DNA from: Vanilla planifolia
Taxonomy: Eukaryota; Streptophyta; Magnoliopsida; Asparagales; Orchidaceae
NCBI GenBank assembly: GCA_023846275.1
Contig: CM043869.1
Span: 38,962,737 to 39,026,736, forward strand
Direction: 5' to 3'
DNA length: 64,000 nucleotides
Of this stretch, positions 25,001 to 37,000 are shown in pieces. Positions within the stretch are counted from its first letter, which is position 1; the number at the start of each line of letters is the position of its first letter. The notes beneath the pieces were generated by a model. It was not told where the DNA came from, searched no databases, and saw only the letters and a list, made by a program, of their open reading frames with translations. The position numbers were made by a program, and so were the translations under genes.

Positions 25001-28000
25001 TACATAAAAGCCTTAAAATAAGCTGCTTCCAAACTTAATTAGAACTTGCAATGGGGCGTTTGAGCTGTCGCATGTGCGCCGCGCATATGGGCGGGGGGGG
25101 CACTGCTTTCGGCGTGGCGTGGGCGGGTGCGGCGGAGTTCGGGTCGCGCCGACCCGCGAGGGCGGGCGGATGACCCGAAAGCATAATCGGGACGGGAGGA
25201 CCCGATACCGACCGCGGTGACCCGATCGGAGGCGGACGGGTTGCTGGCGGCCCGCAGGGGCCGTCGCGCCGATGGTGCGGTACCCGCGCGCGGGGGCGCG
25301 CCGCGGTCCTGGCTGAGCGCGCTCGCGCGCGCCTGCGGAGCGGTTGTTGGGCGGCGGCTGGCGGACTGCCGGCGGACGGCGGCGGACGGACGGCGTTCGG
25401 CGGGGCGGTGGGACCTGAGTCGCCGGTGAGCGTCTTGATGTTTTAAAAGTCCGTTTTTGAGCATAGATTTTATTTTCGAGCTCCAAATTGACCCTGCACA
25501 AAAATAAATCCCTCGAGCTATATCGTGCCTGATGGGATTGGGCGCGTCGAAAGTCTCGAATGTAACTGGTGTCCGCACCAATTTTCCCAGGGTGGGAAAA
25601 ACTCATCTTCGATGAGTAAATCGGTCCTTGTTTCCCCTCGTAAGTTTCCAACGCTTCCAGATTTAATTTCTGTAACTCTTCCCTTGTGATCCAAGTGTCT
25701 TCGGAGTCTGGTCTGTCCTTCCAGCGAACAAGATACCTCTGATAACTTCGATTTCTTGTTAATGTAGTTTGATCATCCAATACCCTTTCAATCTGCTCTC
25801 TTTTCTTACCTTGATAGGCTGGTGGGCACTCAGGTAGGGGTTCACTCTCAAGGGGTGTTGAAGTGGGCTCGAGTGGTTCACTGGGAATCTCGATCGGCTC
25901 CTTGTAAGCCACCAGATCTGAGACGTTGAAGGTGTTGCTGATGCCATAGTCATCTGGTAGCTCCACAGTGTATGCATTTGGTCCAATCTTTTTTAAGATT
26001 CGGAATGGGCCAGCACCTCGGGCATGTAACTTCCTCAAGACTCCTGGTGGGAATCTTTCGGACCGGATTCGAATCATTACGTAGTCTCCTTCCGAGAATT
26101 CTTTATGCCTTCTGTGTGCATCAGCTAATCTCTTATATTGCTCATTACTCTGATTTATTTTAACTTTGATATATTTATGAATTTTTCTCACATGTTGTGC
26201 AAATTCTTGTGCAGATTCAGATGTACGCGCTTGAATGGGAAGTGGAACAAGATCAATTGGGCTATGTGGTTTGTATCCATTATAAGCTTCAAAGGGACTC
26301 ATTCCTATAGATCGATTAACAGAACTGTTGTAAGCATATTCAGCACGTGATAATAATAAATCCCAGTTTTTTACGTTTTCTCCTACCAAACATCGCAATA
26401 GGCTTCCTAAACTTCGATTTACTACTTCGGTTTGGCCATCGGTTTGTGGGTGGTAGGCAGATGAAAATTTTAACTTTGTTCCCATAAGATGCCAAAGAGT
26501 CTTCCAAAAATACGAAGTGAAACGTACGTCCCTATCAGATACGATGGTTTTGGGTAGCCCGTGAATCTTAACAATTTCATCAAGAAATAACCTAGCTATG
26601 TAAGAAGCATCTGAAGTTTTAAAGCATGGTATAAATCGTGCCATTTTTGTAAATCGATCAACTACCACAAAAATGGAGTCGTGCCTTCGAAGGGTTTTTG
26701 ATGTAGGACAAAAAGGGGTATGGCAACACGAAAAGATACAGGATTGTGTGTGTAGATAGAAAAGGAAAGGAAAATGGTAAAAGCTTTAGATTTTGGGATT
26801 TTGGTGGAGGGGTAGGAAGATGGATAGTAGAACCAGTGTCGGGGATAACTTACTGGTGTGGCATCTCACCACTTGGGCCTCGCACCCCTCCTCCCAGTAC
26901 CAGAGCTTCAGCGAATCAGCACGCCAAAACTGGAGTGGCGTCTCACCACTTGGACCTCACGTCCCTCCTCCCAGTATCAGAGCTTTGACGAGTCGGCACG
27001 TCAAAGACACTCAGAGCACTCACGCTCAGAATGGAAGCAAACAAACTCAAAAGCTTGCATTAACTATTCAATCTCCTTTTCAACAGATGAGGACTTCCCC
27101 TTATATAGGAATCCATAAGGGTACAAAAGACATTTGACTCATAATATGGGAATACTAAAGGACACATGGGTAAATTAAAAGACACCTAAAAATAGACTCT
27201 TAAAATTCTGAGAAAATTAATGAAAATTCATGTATTTATCCCTAATTTCGGATGGTTGGAGGCGCGGCGACTTTTCGGCGGCGGCGGTGCGGTCGGCGCG
27301 GGCTGGCGTTTACTCGGCGCGGGCTGGCGTTACTCGGCGCGGCTGGCGTGGGTCGGCGCGGGTCACAGTTCGCGGGTCTGGCGTGGGTCGGCGCGGGTCG
27401 CAGGTCGCTGGCGCGGGTTGGTGCAGGCTGGCGTGGGTCGGCGCGGGTCGCAGATCACTGGCGCGGGTTGGTGCGGGCTGGCGTGGGTCGGCGCGGGTCG
27501 CATGATTGGTGCGGGTCGACGAGCTCGGGCGGGACTTGGGCGCGGGTTCTGGCTCGTCGGTCGAACCCGGGTCTGGTTCGGCGGCGGCTCCGGCGGCGGA
27601 CGGCGCGGCAGGCGGCGGCCGTAGGCGGCGGAGGGAGCCGGCGGTAGGAAAAGTGTTTTTCGCGCTGTTTTGGCTCCTGGGAGTCCGTTTGAACTCCGAA
27701 TTCGATTCCGAAAGATGTTCCGGAATCCATGTTTTGGCGCGTACGTCACTGCATCATTTTTTACCTCATAATATTTCAAAAAATATTTTGAAAATAAAAA
27801 TTGTTCCCCTGTTGTTCGTGCAACGCTAAGCTTTGATGTCCGCATCAGTTTTTGGTAGCCCAAGGACAAAATCCATACTAAGGTCTTCCCAAGGTCGTGA
27901 CGGTATGGGCAAGGGAATATATAGTCCGGTGTTTTGGGCACGTTGCTTGACGACTGCACAAGTTCTACATCCAGCAATTATTCGAGCAACCTGTCGCTTC

Positions 28001-31000
28001 ATTCCTGGCCAAAAAAACCTGTCTTTCAAAGCCACAATTGTTTTGTCTCGCCCAAAATGACCTGTTAATCCTCCAGCATGTATTTCCCAAACTAAAAAAT
28101 CTCTAAGTGAGGTTTGAGGGATACATAGTTGCTTTCCTCGAAAGAGGTATCCTTCCTTAATTGTATAGTCATGTACGGCTTTAGTGGGATCGGCAATAAG
28201 TTCCTTGTAAATTGCTCCAAAATTAATACAAACGGGGTACAGGTCGGGTAAAGTCTCAAAGCCAGTGACTGATACTGCTAACGTGGTGAGTAAGTTGACT
28301 CTTCTACTGAGGGCATCGGCGACTTTGTTTTCTATGCCAGGTTTGTGTTTCAGGACGAAGGTATAGCTTTGAAGAAATTCGACCCACTTAGCATGTTGTG
28401 GTTTTAATTTCTTTTGTGAATTTAGGAATCTTAAGGCCTCGTGGTCGGAATACAACACAAATTCCTGAGGCAAAAGATAATGCCTCCAATGCCTAAGAGT
28501 CTGGACTATTGCGTAAAATTCTTTGTCATAGACAGAATACTTTCTAAGGGAATCATTCAATTTCTCACTAAAGTATGCAATTGGTCGTCCTTCTTGACTA
28601 AGGACTCCACCTATTCCTACGCCTGATGCATCACAGGAAACTTCAAATACAATAGAAAATTCAGGAAGTCGAAGTATAGGAGCTTTAGTCATACTTTCTT
28701 TAATTTTATTAAATGCTTTCTCAACAGCGGGGGTCCAATCAAAATTTCCCTTTCTTATACAATCAGTTATAGGGGCGGTGATTGTACTAAAGCCTTTGAT
28801 GAATCGTCTATAAAAAGTTGCCAACCCATGAAAACTTCTAACATCATGGACTGATTGAGGTGTTGGCCACTCAACTATCGCTTTAACTTTATCGGGGTCG
28901 GCCGACACGCCATCCTTTGAGACAATAAAGCCTAAAAAGTTCACACGATCAGTAAAAAGGCACGTTTTTTAAGATTAGCATAGAGATGATTTTCCTTAAG
29001 TGTGGAACAGATTTTTGTCAAATGCTCTATATGATGTTCAAGGGTGTGACTGAAAATTAGAATATCATCAAAATATACTACTGCAAATTTTCCTAAGTAC
29101 GGTCGAAGTATTTGGGTCATTATCCTCATGAACGTACTTGGGGCATTGGATAAACCAAAGGGCATAACTAACCATTCATATAACCCATCTTTGGTTTTAA
29201 AAGCTGTTTTCCACTCATCCCCAGGCCGAATTCTAACTTGGTGGTAACCGCTTTTTAAGTCAATTTTTGAAAAAATGGTTGCTCTGCTCATTTGGTCCAA
29301 TAGATCATCTAAGCGTGGGATAGGGAATCTATATTTCACAGTTATCTTATTAATGGCCCTACTGTCGATACACATCCTCCATGATCCATCTTTCTTAGGT
29401 GCTAAGAGGGCAGGGACTGCACAAGGACTAAGGCTCTCCCGTATGAAACCTTTATCTAACAGTTCCTGGATTTGTCGAGCTAGTTCCTGGTGTTCAGTCG
29501 GGTTCATTCTATAGTGGGGTAAGTTGGGTAAGCTAGCTCCAGGTACTAGGTCTATAGCATGTTGTATATCTCGGAGTGGGGGCAAACATTGTGGTTCTTC
29601 GACAAAAACATCAGGGAAACTTGATAAGATAGGTTCAACGGTTGGTGGGATAGCTATGTTTGGTACTTCTCCTGAAACTTCTCTTACTGCTATGGCCCAG
29701 ACAACAGATCCGTCAGTAAATTCTTTTTCTACTTCGCTTTGAGATATAAATTGAATTTTCTTTCCTTGGTTTGTAATCGGCTTCTTTTTAATAGGTTGAA
29801 CATGATCTCTAGGTGGGGAAGGGTGTAACTTAATTTTTTGGCCTTGGTGTGTAAATATGCAGGTGTTGAACTTTCCTGTAAGAAGGACATCATGGTCATA
29901 CAACCAAGGTCGTCCTAATATAATGCTCCCAACCTGCATAGGAACAACATCACATAAAATCTCTTCTGAATAATGCCCAAATTTAAGGGGTACTATGCAT
30001 TGCTTTTTGACGGGAATAGTAGTTTCGTTAATCCAAGAGACTGTATGGATTGGGATGGTGTGTGGTGGCAAGTCCTAGACGTGTCACACTATCAGTAGAA
30101 ATAGCATTAATACTACTACCACTATCTATGACAACCTTACAAACCTTTTCTCCAAGCTTAACAAAAGTATGAAAAATCGTGGTGCGTCTCCAATCTTCAC
30201 TTATCTTAGGTTGGGTATAGGTGCATCTCACAACCGTGATAGGGTCATTACCTTCTTCATCATCTTCACCTCCTTCCTCATAATATTCATTAGCTAGATT
30301 GGAGTCAGGGGCATAGTCCTCAGTCTCTCCTTCTATGCTATGTTTGTCATCTTCATCATCTCCTATATAGTTTACTTGTCGTGTGGGGCACTGAGCGGCT
30401 ACATGACCTCGCCCTTTACATCGAAAACAAGTTATTTCAGAGGGTCGACTAAGTTGGCTAGGCGTTGTAGGTGGCTTGTGAGTAGGATTTGTCGAAGGAA
30501 GTGCTGGTGGACGACTAGTAGATGGTACAGGAGTATTGGTTCTAAAGGTTGGCTTGGGAGTTGACTCAATTCTCCTAACAGGATAAAGTTTTTGAAGACG
30601 TTCGAACTCACTGGCAATCCGATAGGCTTCTTCTAGGTTGTGGATATTGCGCATAAAGAGTTCCTTCTGTACATCCTCTCTCAGTCCTGCTCGAAATCGA
30701 GAGAGGGTGACTAAAGGGTCTTCATTAACGCCACAGCGTAAATGGTACTCATCGAAACGAGAAATATACTCATTTACCGACTTTCCTCCTTGAGATAAAC
30801 GCTGCCATTGGTCTAGTAATTGATTTTTGTATGAGAGGGGTATATATTTGTCTCTAAGGATTCCCTTAAGTTCATTCCAAGTTCCTATGGGTGGGAATCC
30901 TCTTTGGTAACGATTGGTGTCTATGGTTTCTACAAATAGTCGGGCCTGTTTTGCTAACTTCATTCGGGAAAATAGGACCTTCCGTTCGTCACTAAGTCTA

Positions 31001-34000
31001 AACCATTTGAAATAATTATCCATGGCTGCTTCCCATTCTATGTAGTCTTTTGGGTTTAAAGTCCCTTCAAAAGTAGGTGTGTCACATTTGATGGATTTAA
31101 TGAGTTTGTCGTCGTCATTTTCTGGTGGTCGTCTCATAAAAGGTTCATGGGCTCTACGGAGAGTGTGGTTGGGCGGGTAACCAATGTCAGGTTCGGATAG
31201 GGGAGGTTCACTGGGGGAATGTTCTAGCTGTGTAATCTTATTTCCAAACTCTTCTAATTTAGTTTCAATATTTTCCACTCTTGTTAGGAGGTCTTGTAGA
31301 GTCACAAATATTTGGTCTAGTTGTGAAGTCTCCATTTCGTACTTTTTACCAGATCTTGTGGGCATGTATTGTGTGTGCCCAAAAACAAAACTACTCTTTA
31401 CTCTTCACTTTTTTTTTTTTTTTTTTGGGATTTTAATAAAACTTTAATTTCAAGCGAAATAAAAGAAATAGCAATTCAGTTTTGGCCGTCAGCGATGCAC
31501 TAGCACAACCGTTCTCTGATACCAATTTGATGCCAGACGGATTTAAGCTTTTGTTTATTGAGCAATACAAGCGATTAACCTGCAAACTTTTAGGGAAATA
31601 AAGAAAACTTGTGGGAAGTTACGTGAAATTTCGAAAAAGGTAACACGCTTGAGACACCCGTCCAAGGCGATCCTAGCCAAGAGGGGACCGTGGGCAACAC
31701 AGAGGTTGCTCCGTATGCTAAGCCCGCTACCTCTCGACGGCGCAGACACGGGGTACTCGGGATGGGTTAATAATACCGATCTCGAAAAATAAAATTTTGA
31801 AAGATCGCTCAACACAGAATTAAGAGTCGGATGATCGAACTAATCAACACTAGTTTCGAGGATAACGAAGTAAGTTGTACGCGAAAAGAATGAACCAGAG
31901 GCAACGAAGAAAATCGGATAGTAGGAAAGTGAACAGCGAGGAAATCCAAAATCCGCGAAGGAAACACCTCAAGTAAGGGAAGTGGCGGGAAGTTTCCGAG
32001 CGTACCGTTAGTACGGAAGTTGACTTGCGTTTCGTGGGTGATGCGCGAAGAAATTGCTTCAGAATGGTTGATGGACTGGCACGGCGTCTCACCGCTTGGG
32101 CCTCACACCCCTCCTTCCAGTATCGGAGCCTCGACGAATCAGCACGTCGAAGTTCTTGATGCACTCACACTTGAGCTCTCAACAAGATGCAAGAAAACAC
32201 AAATTCTCATTCACTAAGCGTCCTCCAAAACATAAGGGTAGGCCTCCCCTTTTATAGGGAGCCTAAGGGTACAAAAATACATAAAAGCCTTAAAATAAGC
32301 TGCTTCCAAACTTAATTAGAACTTGCAATGGGGCGTTTGAGCTGTCGCATGTGCGCCGCGCGTATGGGCGGGGGGGGCACTGCTGTCGGCGCTTTCGGCG
32401 TGGCGTGGGCGGGTGCGGCGGAGTTCGGGTCGCGCCGACCCGCGAGGGCGGGCGGGTGACCCGAAAGCATAATCGGGACGGGAGGACCCGATACCGACCG
32501 CGGTGACCCGATCGGAGGCGGACGGGTTGCTGGCGGCCCGCAGGGGCCGTCGCGCCGATGGTGCGGTACCCGCGCGCGGGGGCGCGCCGCGGTCCTGGCT
32601 GAGCGCGCTCGCGCGCGCCTGCGGAGCGGTTGTTGGGCGGCGGCTGGCGGACTGCCGGCGGACGGCGGCGGACGGACGGCGTTCGGCGGGGCGGTGGGAC
32701 CTGAGTCGCCGGTGAGCGTCTTGATGTTTTAAAAGTCCGTTTTTTAGCATAGATTTTATTTTCGAGCTCCAAATTGACCCTGCACAAAAATAAATCCCTC
32801 GAGCTATATCGTGCCTGACGGGATTGGGCTCGTCGAAAGTCTCGAATGTAACTGGTGTCCGCACCAATATAGGACTGGGTTAAGAAAAAATAATTTAATA
32901 TCTTGAAAAATGCCACTGAGGTGTTACCATGATCAATTTAAAATAATCAAACCATAAGATTATTCCAAAAATGAAAAGTCATATGTCAAGGCAAAAGAAC
33001 AAATTTTATCTTAGTCTGATTTATGCAATTATTTTGGAACATGTACTTCTCATAAGTGGAAATTAGGAATTTGGCATTTATTAGTTTTTCTAAAAGCCAC
33101 TTTTTGAATATCCCATTATGTTTTTGATGTTAAATAACTAGAACCATTTTCTTGAAGATTTGTTCTTCCCCATTGTGATGCAATTTCATGCTGAATATGA
33201 ACTTGGTTTGACGCCAAGTTGTTGAAACCAATTGAGCATACATGTAGCTGAGTTTTTTGGGAATGCAAATCCACATGCCACATTTGTATTACTCTCTTTG
33301 AGCCTAGCTTAGTCATGCTTATTTGGTTTCAAATAGAAAAATTATATTTGGGGGTGAACAATTATCTTGATAATGTCATAAAAAGGGGAAGAAGATGCAA
33401 CTATAAAAAGGGTAGATAGAATTAATAGAATTGGTGGTATGGGTGGTCAAAATTTGTGAAAGTTCATGACCAAACTTTCTAGACATATGTTTTTAACAAG
33501 ATAATGAATGCCTACGCTCAATTGCTCAGCCTCAAGCCAAGCATTATCACACAATTTCAGGCATCACAGTATGCAAACAAAAGAAATGCATCAAACAAAG
33601 CAGAAAGTGGACAGCTCTTATCAACACATTTAACACAAACGAAGTTCGTAATGAAAAAAAGTTTGATGCCTGCTTTAGAAGCTTTGATTAATCTGAAGCA
33701 CTTCAGTTAAGTGTATTGACAAATTTTAATAAATAAATATGATTAATACAGTGCAGTTGTATCGAAATCAAAAAGTACACCCAGCCAAAAGCCATCTAGA
33801 AGGGACCAAATCTATTTCATGATCATTTTAGCACTAAAATAGATCTCAACAAAATTAGTCTAAGTGAGAAGTAGCATATAAGTTACCTTTTCTTCTCCCC
33901 ATCTATTGGAATGTTTATAGTAAATTTGCATAAGGATGCTAGAAAAGAGTTCAAAGGTTCAACCAAATTGAGTACACCACAGGCCTGAAACATTAATACC

Positions 34001-37000
34001 ACCAAAATCATCAGACAGTTTTGATAAAATAGATAAATAGAGAATGAAATTTGCCTAAGATTTCTACAAGGATATAAAAAGAGAGTTTCTTCAGTTTGTA
34101 TATGATTGCATCTAAACAACGGAGCAAATTGAAATAAAACCCCCACCTATGAAATAAAAATCAAAACAAATCAATAGATGTTTATGCGATGGCTTTTCAA
34201 GATTAACATGATGCAACGAACAAGCATTTCTATAATAATGGCTTGACCACAATAAGATATGTTGTTTTTTTGTTAATTTTTTATTACCTGAGTAAAAGCT
34301 TGATACCCTTTTAGTATTTCTATAATAATGGCTTCCCCTTGTGACCTTCAAACAAAATGAAGATTGCAAACAAAAATTAAAGGAGTATGAAAAACGAGCA
34401 TATTCCAAGTAGCATTCTCCCTTACCTTGTCAATATCAGTGATAAAGCATCAAGAATGATCAACCAAGTTGAATTAACCATCGATACACAAAGAGCAGCT
34501 GTTTCACCTATGCACTTGGAGGCTATGTCTGTATCGCTTTTGGGTGATTCTAGCTGTACATTTTACAAAAAATGGCATGATTAATTACCAATCAATTAAC
34601 CAACAACTAAAGCAAAACTTTCATTTTTACCTCGCCAACATCTACGGCTTCATCAGTAAGTGTAGCAACTGCAAATACAATACCTAAAAGTCCCTCAACA
34701 GCTAAAGTAATAGCATGGGCTTCACTGGCAACAACAACAGCAGCATTAGAAGCATCATTATCCATGCTCCATTCGATTCCTGAAGATGCATTTAACTAGT
34801 GGTGACATCAAATTGAGCAAATCCTATCAAGTTCAATGAGTATACATCAAACAAAAGGATAGGAAGTAGGAATAAGTATGTTCTGTATTGAATAGTCATC
34901 AAATCCTCTTAAATGAATTTAGCAAAGACCAATTAACTTGTAACAGTGAATCCAACCAACAGTTCCAGCAGAAAGAATGCATTAGGCCAAAGATCATCCA
35001 CAAATTGATGCAAATTTAATTGCAACATCAACTAATGATAACTCCTATAAGTCAGTACATCTGGAAAACTAATAGGATTCTCCCCAAATATAATAAACAT
35101 GTCAAATCAATATCAAGTTAGGCAGTTCCATATCAAACAATAGCACATCCCATGTGCTGACTTGGATTAACTCAACAATCTAAAACATTACATCATAGAA
35201 AATTGCAAAAAGACTGCCACATTGACTAGATTACAAAAACAGACACAATCACCTTTCAAATTTGATGACAAATGAAGAACCAATGTCCACCAAACCTATT
35301 AGCTAATAAAATTGAATATGACTCCCCTCAAAATGAAACAATCTTAGTCGTTCATGTCTTTCTTGGTCATGGTAAACAAACAATGCTCAATCACAGTAAA
35401 TGGAGCGGGAGGGGGGTTTGGAGAAGTTGAAACTAGCCAATGACCTCAGGTAGCATACCCCAGCTCGTTTTTTCCTCCTATCGAAGATAATGGAGGTCAT
35501 AACTCACAAACTTTAACAAGACGTAACCCATATTTTTTCTTTAGCAAGCTTCATAAACTTATGTCAGCAATACAAGACATCCATGAACATCTTGATTTGA
35601 ATCCATCTCGTCTTCCAATCAAAATTCTCCAATCATCTCGTCCACTGAACATGTTGGTGTAAAACAGGATCACTATCATGGCCCAAACATTAAATGCTTT
35701 ATGCAATACATAATGCTACAAGAGCTAACTCATTGTATGGGCTGTGGTATGATAAAACAGTAAAGTATTAGTACAAAAAATGATGCATAAATGTAATTAT
35801 GACATCCAAACCTTTTTGATAAAGTATTGTCCTAAATCAACCAGATTTTCTCCATGTGAAATGTCCTTTCTTGCTTGATCACTCATCTTAAAACTATTCA
35901 CAACTCCAACATGCACAATCATAGGATCCAAGTCCAAATTACCCCCAAACGGTGCCTCACCATATCAAGACTTTTGACTTATACTGTTTAAGATTTTTCC
36001 TCTTATAATTGATACGGAACCATTCATCCTCTAGGTGTTTGTCATGATCCTTCCATCCTTTTTAGGTAGCCAGTTAGGTGTTATACGCCCACTAGCTTCC
36101 ATTTCATTTGTCCTCGAACCACATCAAATTAGAGGTTGACTCATATACTATATTGTAACATTTCAACCTTCTTAATGACATATTGTCTCGATCCAATTAG
36201 ATTCGTCCTTCTTCAAGAGGTCTCTTCTCACTAGGTCACTCATCACAAAATTATTCTAACTCCAGCATACTTAACAATGAAGTTTTTATTAGATCCAAGT
36301 CTGCATTGCTCCCAAAAGGCATCTCACCAATTCAAGACCTATGACTTACTCATGATTTATCCTTCTATAGTCAATGTAGAATTATTTACTCCCTGGTTGC
36401 CATACTTTGGATCTTCTCTGTGGCCCTTCCATCCTTCATCCTTTGGATGTTTGCTACGGTCATTCCATCCTTTTCAAGTAATCAATCAAGTGTTACTTGC
36501 CCATCAATTTTTACTTGGTTCGTCCTTAAACCACATTGAACTAGAGAAGGTCGTCTCTAATACCATATTGTAATATCAGAGCCTTCCTAATAAGGTATTG
36601 TTTTAATTCAATCAAATTTTGTCATTCACTAAAGAGTCCTCTCTCGCTTAGTTATCTATCTCAAATCTACTCCAACTTCAACAACAATAACTATGGAGTT
36701 TTCATAGGATCTAAGCTCGAGTTGCCCTTAAAAGAAACTTAAATATTTTAAAAATTATGACCTAACTTATACCATTCAAGATCTTCCCTCTTGTAGCTCA
36801 TATGAAACCATTCACCCCTAACCCCTATATTTCCGATGTTCGTCGGACAGTTTGGCCCCCATCTTTCAGATGTTTGTCATAGCTTCCTTCCATCATTTAG
36901 ATAACTAGTATGTAATATTGAATGTAATAAAATTAATATTTTGAAAATTTGTTATATTAGAATAAAATAATATTATAATGATCAAGTTTTTAACACTTGC

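Larger units (their letters stand above)
24251..25580 (-). repeat. 3' LTR of the chromovirus
   Basis: Matches 31528-32866 along its whole length. On the plus strand it starts TGATGCCGGACGG and ends GTCCGCACCA, giving TG...CA on either strand. It holds a TATA box, a poly(A) signal and a strongly GC-rich 350-bp core (25080-25430). It lacks one of two short repeats present in the other LTR, a 9-bp difference near 25104. Confidence 0.96.
24251..32866 (-). mobile_element. Ty3/gypsy chromovirus with both LTRs, defective copy, 8,616 bp
   Basis: The element is flanked by the 5-bp duplication ATATA (24246-24250 and 32867-32871). Its 1,330- and 1,339-bp LTRs end in TG...CA and differ by about nine substitutions and one 9-bp length change. 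Reading right to left it has the 5' LTR, a tRNA-Met-type primer site (31511-31524), gag with a CCHC knuckle, protease, RT, RNase H, integrase with a GPY/F-type region, and a C-terminal chromodomain, then the 3' LTR. Two frameshifts (near 30041-30045 and 28953-28957) and a solo LTR inside integrase disable pol. The clade within chromoviruses (Galadriel- or CRM-like) is not settled. It is in the same orientation as MON2. Confidence 0.96.
21061..33886 (-). other. MON2 intron, 12,826 bp, host of the gypsy element
   Basis: About two thirds is the 8,616-bp chromovirus at 24251-32866. Removing it with one ATATA copy leaves about 4.2 kb of AT-rich intron. The flanks (21061-24245 and 32872-33886) show no other recognisable element. 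Confidence 0.9.

Noticed and set aside
25217-25429. Plus-strand open frame in the GC-rich LTR core (also 32503-32715)
   Set aside because: GC-rich DNA lacks stops in all frames; there is no domain, and the real coding direction of the element is minus.
25581-25610. Polypurine tract before the 3' LTR
   Set aside because: On the element strand only a short GGGAAAA is present; too weak to call.
27220-27977. Long Gly/Arg- and Pro/Arg-rich frames on both strands
   Set aside because: They are translations of the 50-bp GC-rich minisatellite in the solo LTR.
35811-36905. Possible CRISPR-like spaced repeats
   Set aside because: Units are long and diverged with no short identical repeat plus unique spacers, and the DNA is from a plant nucleus.
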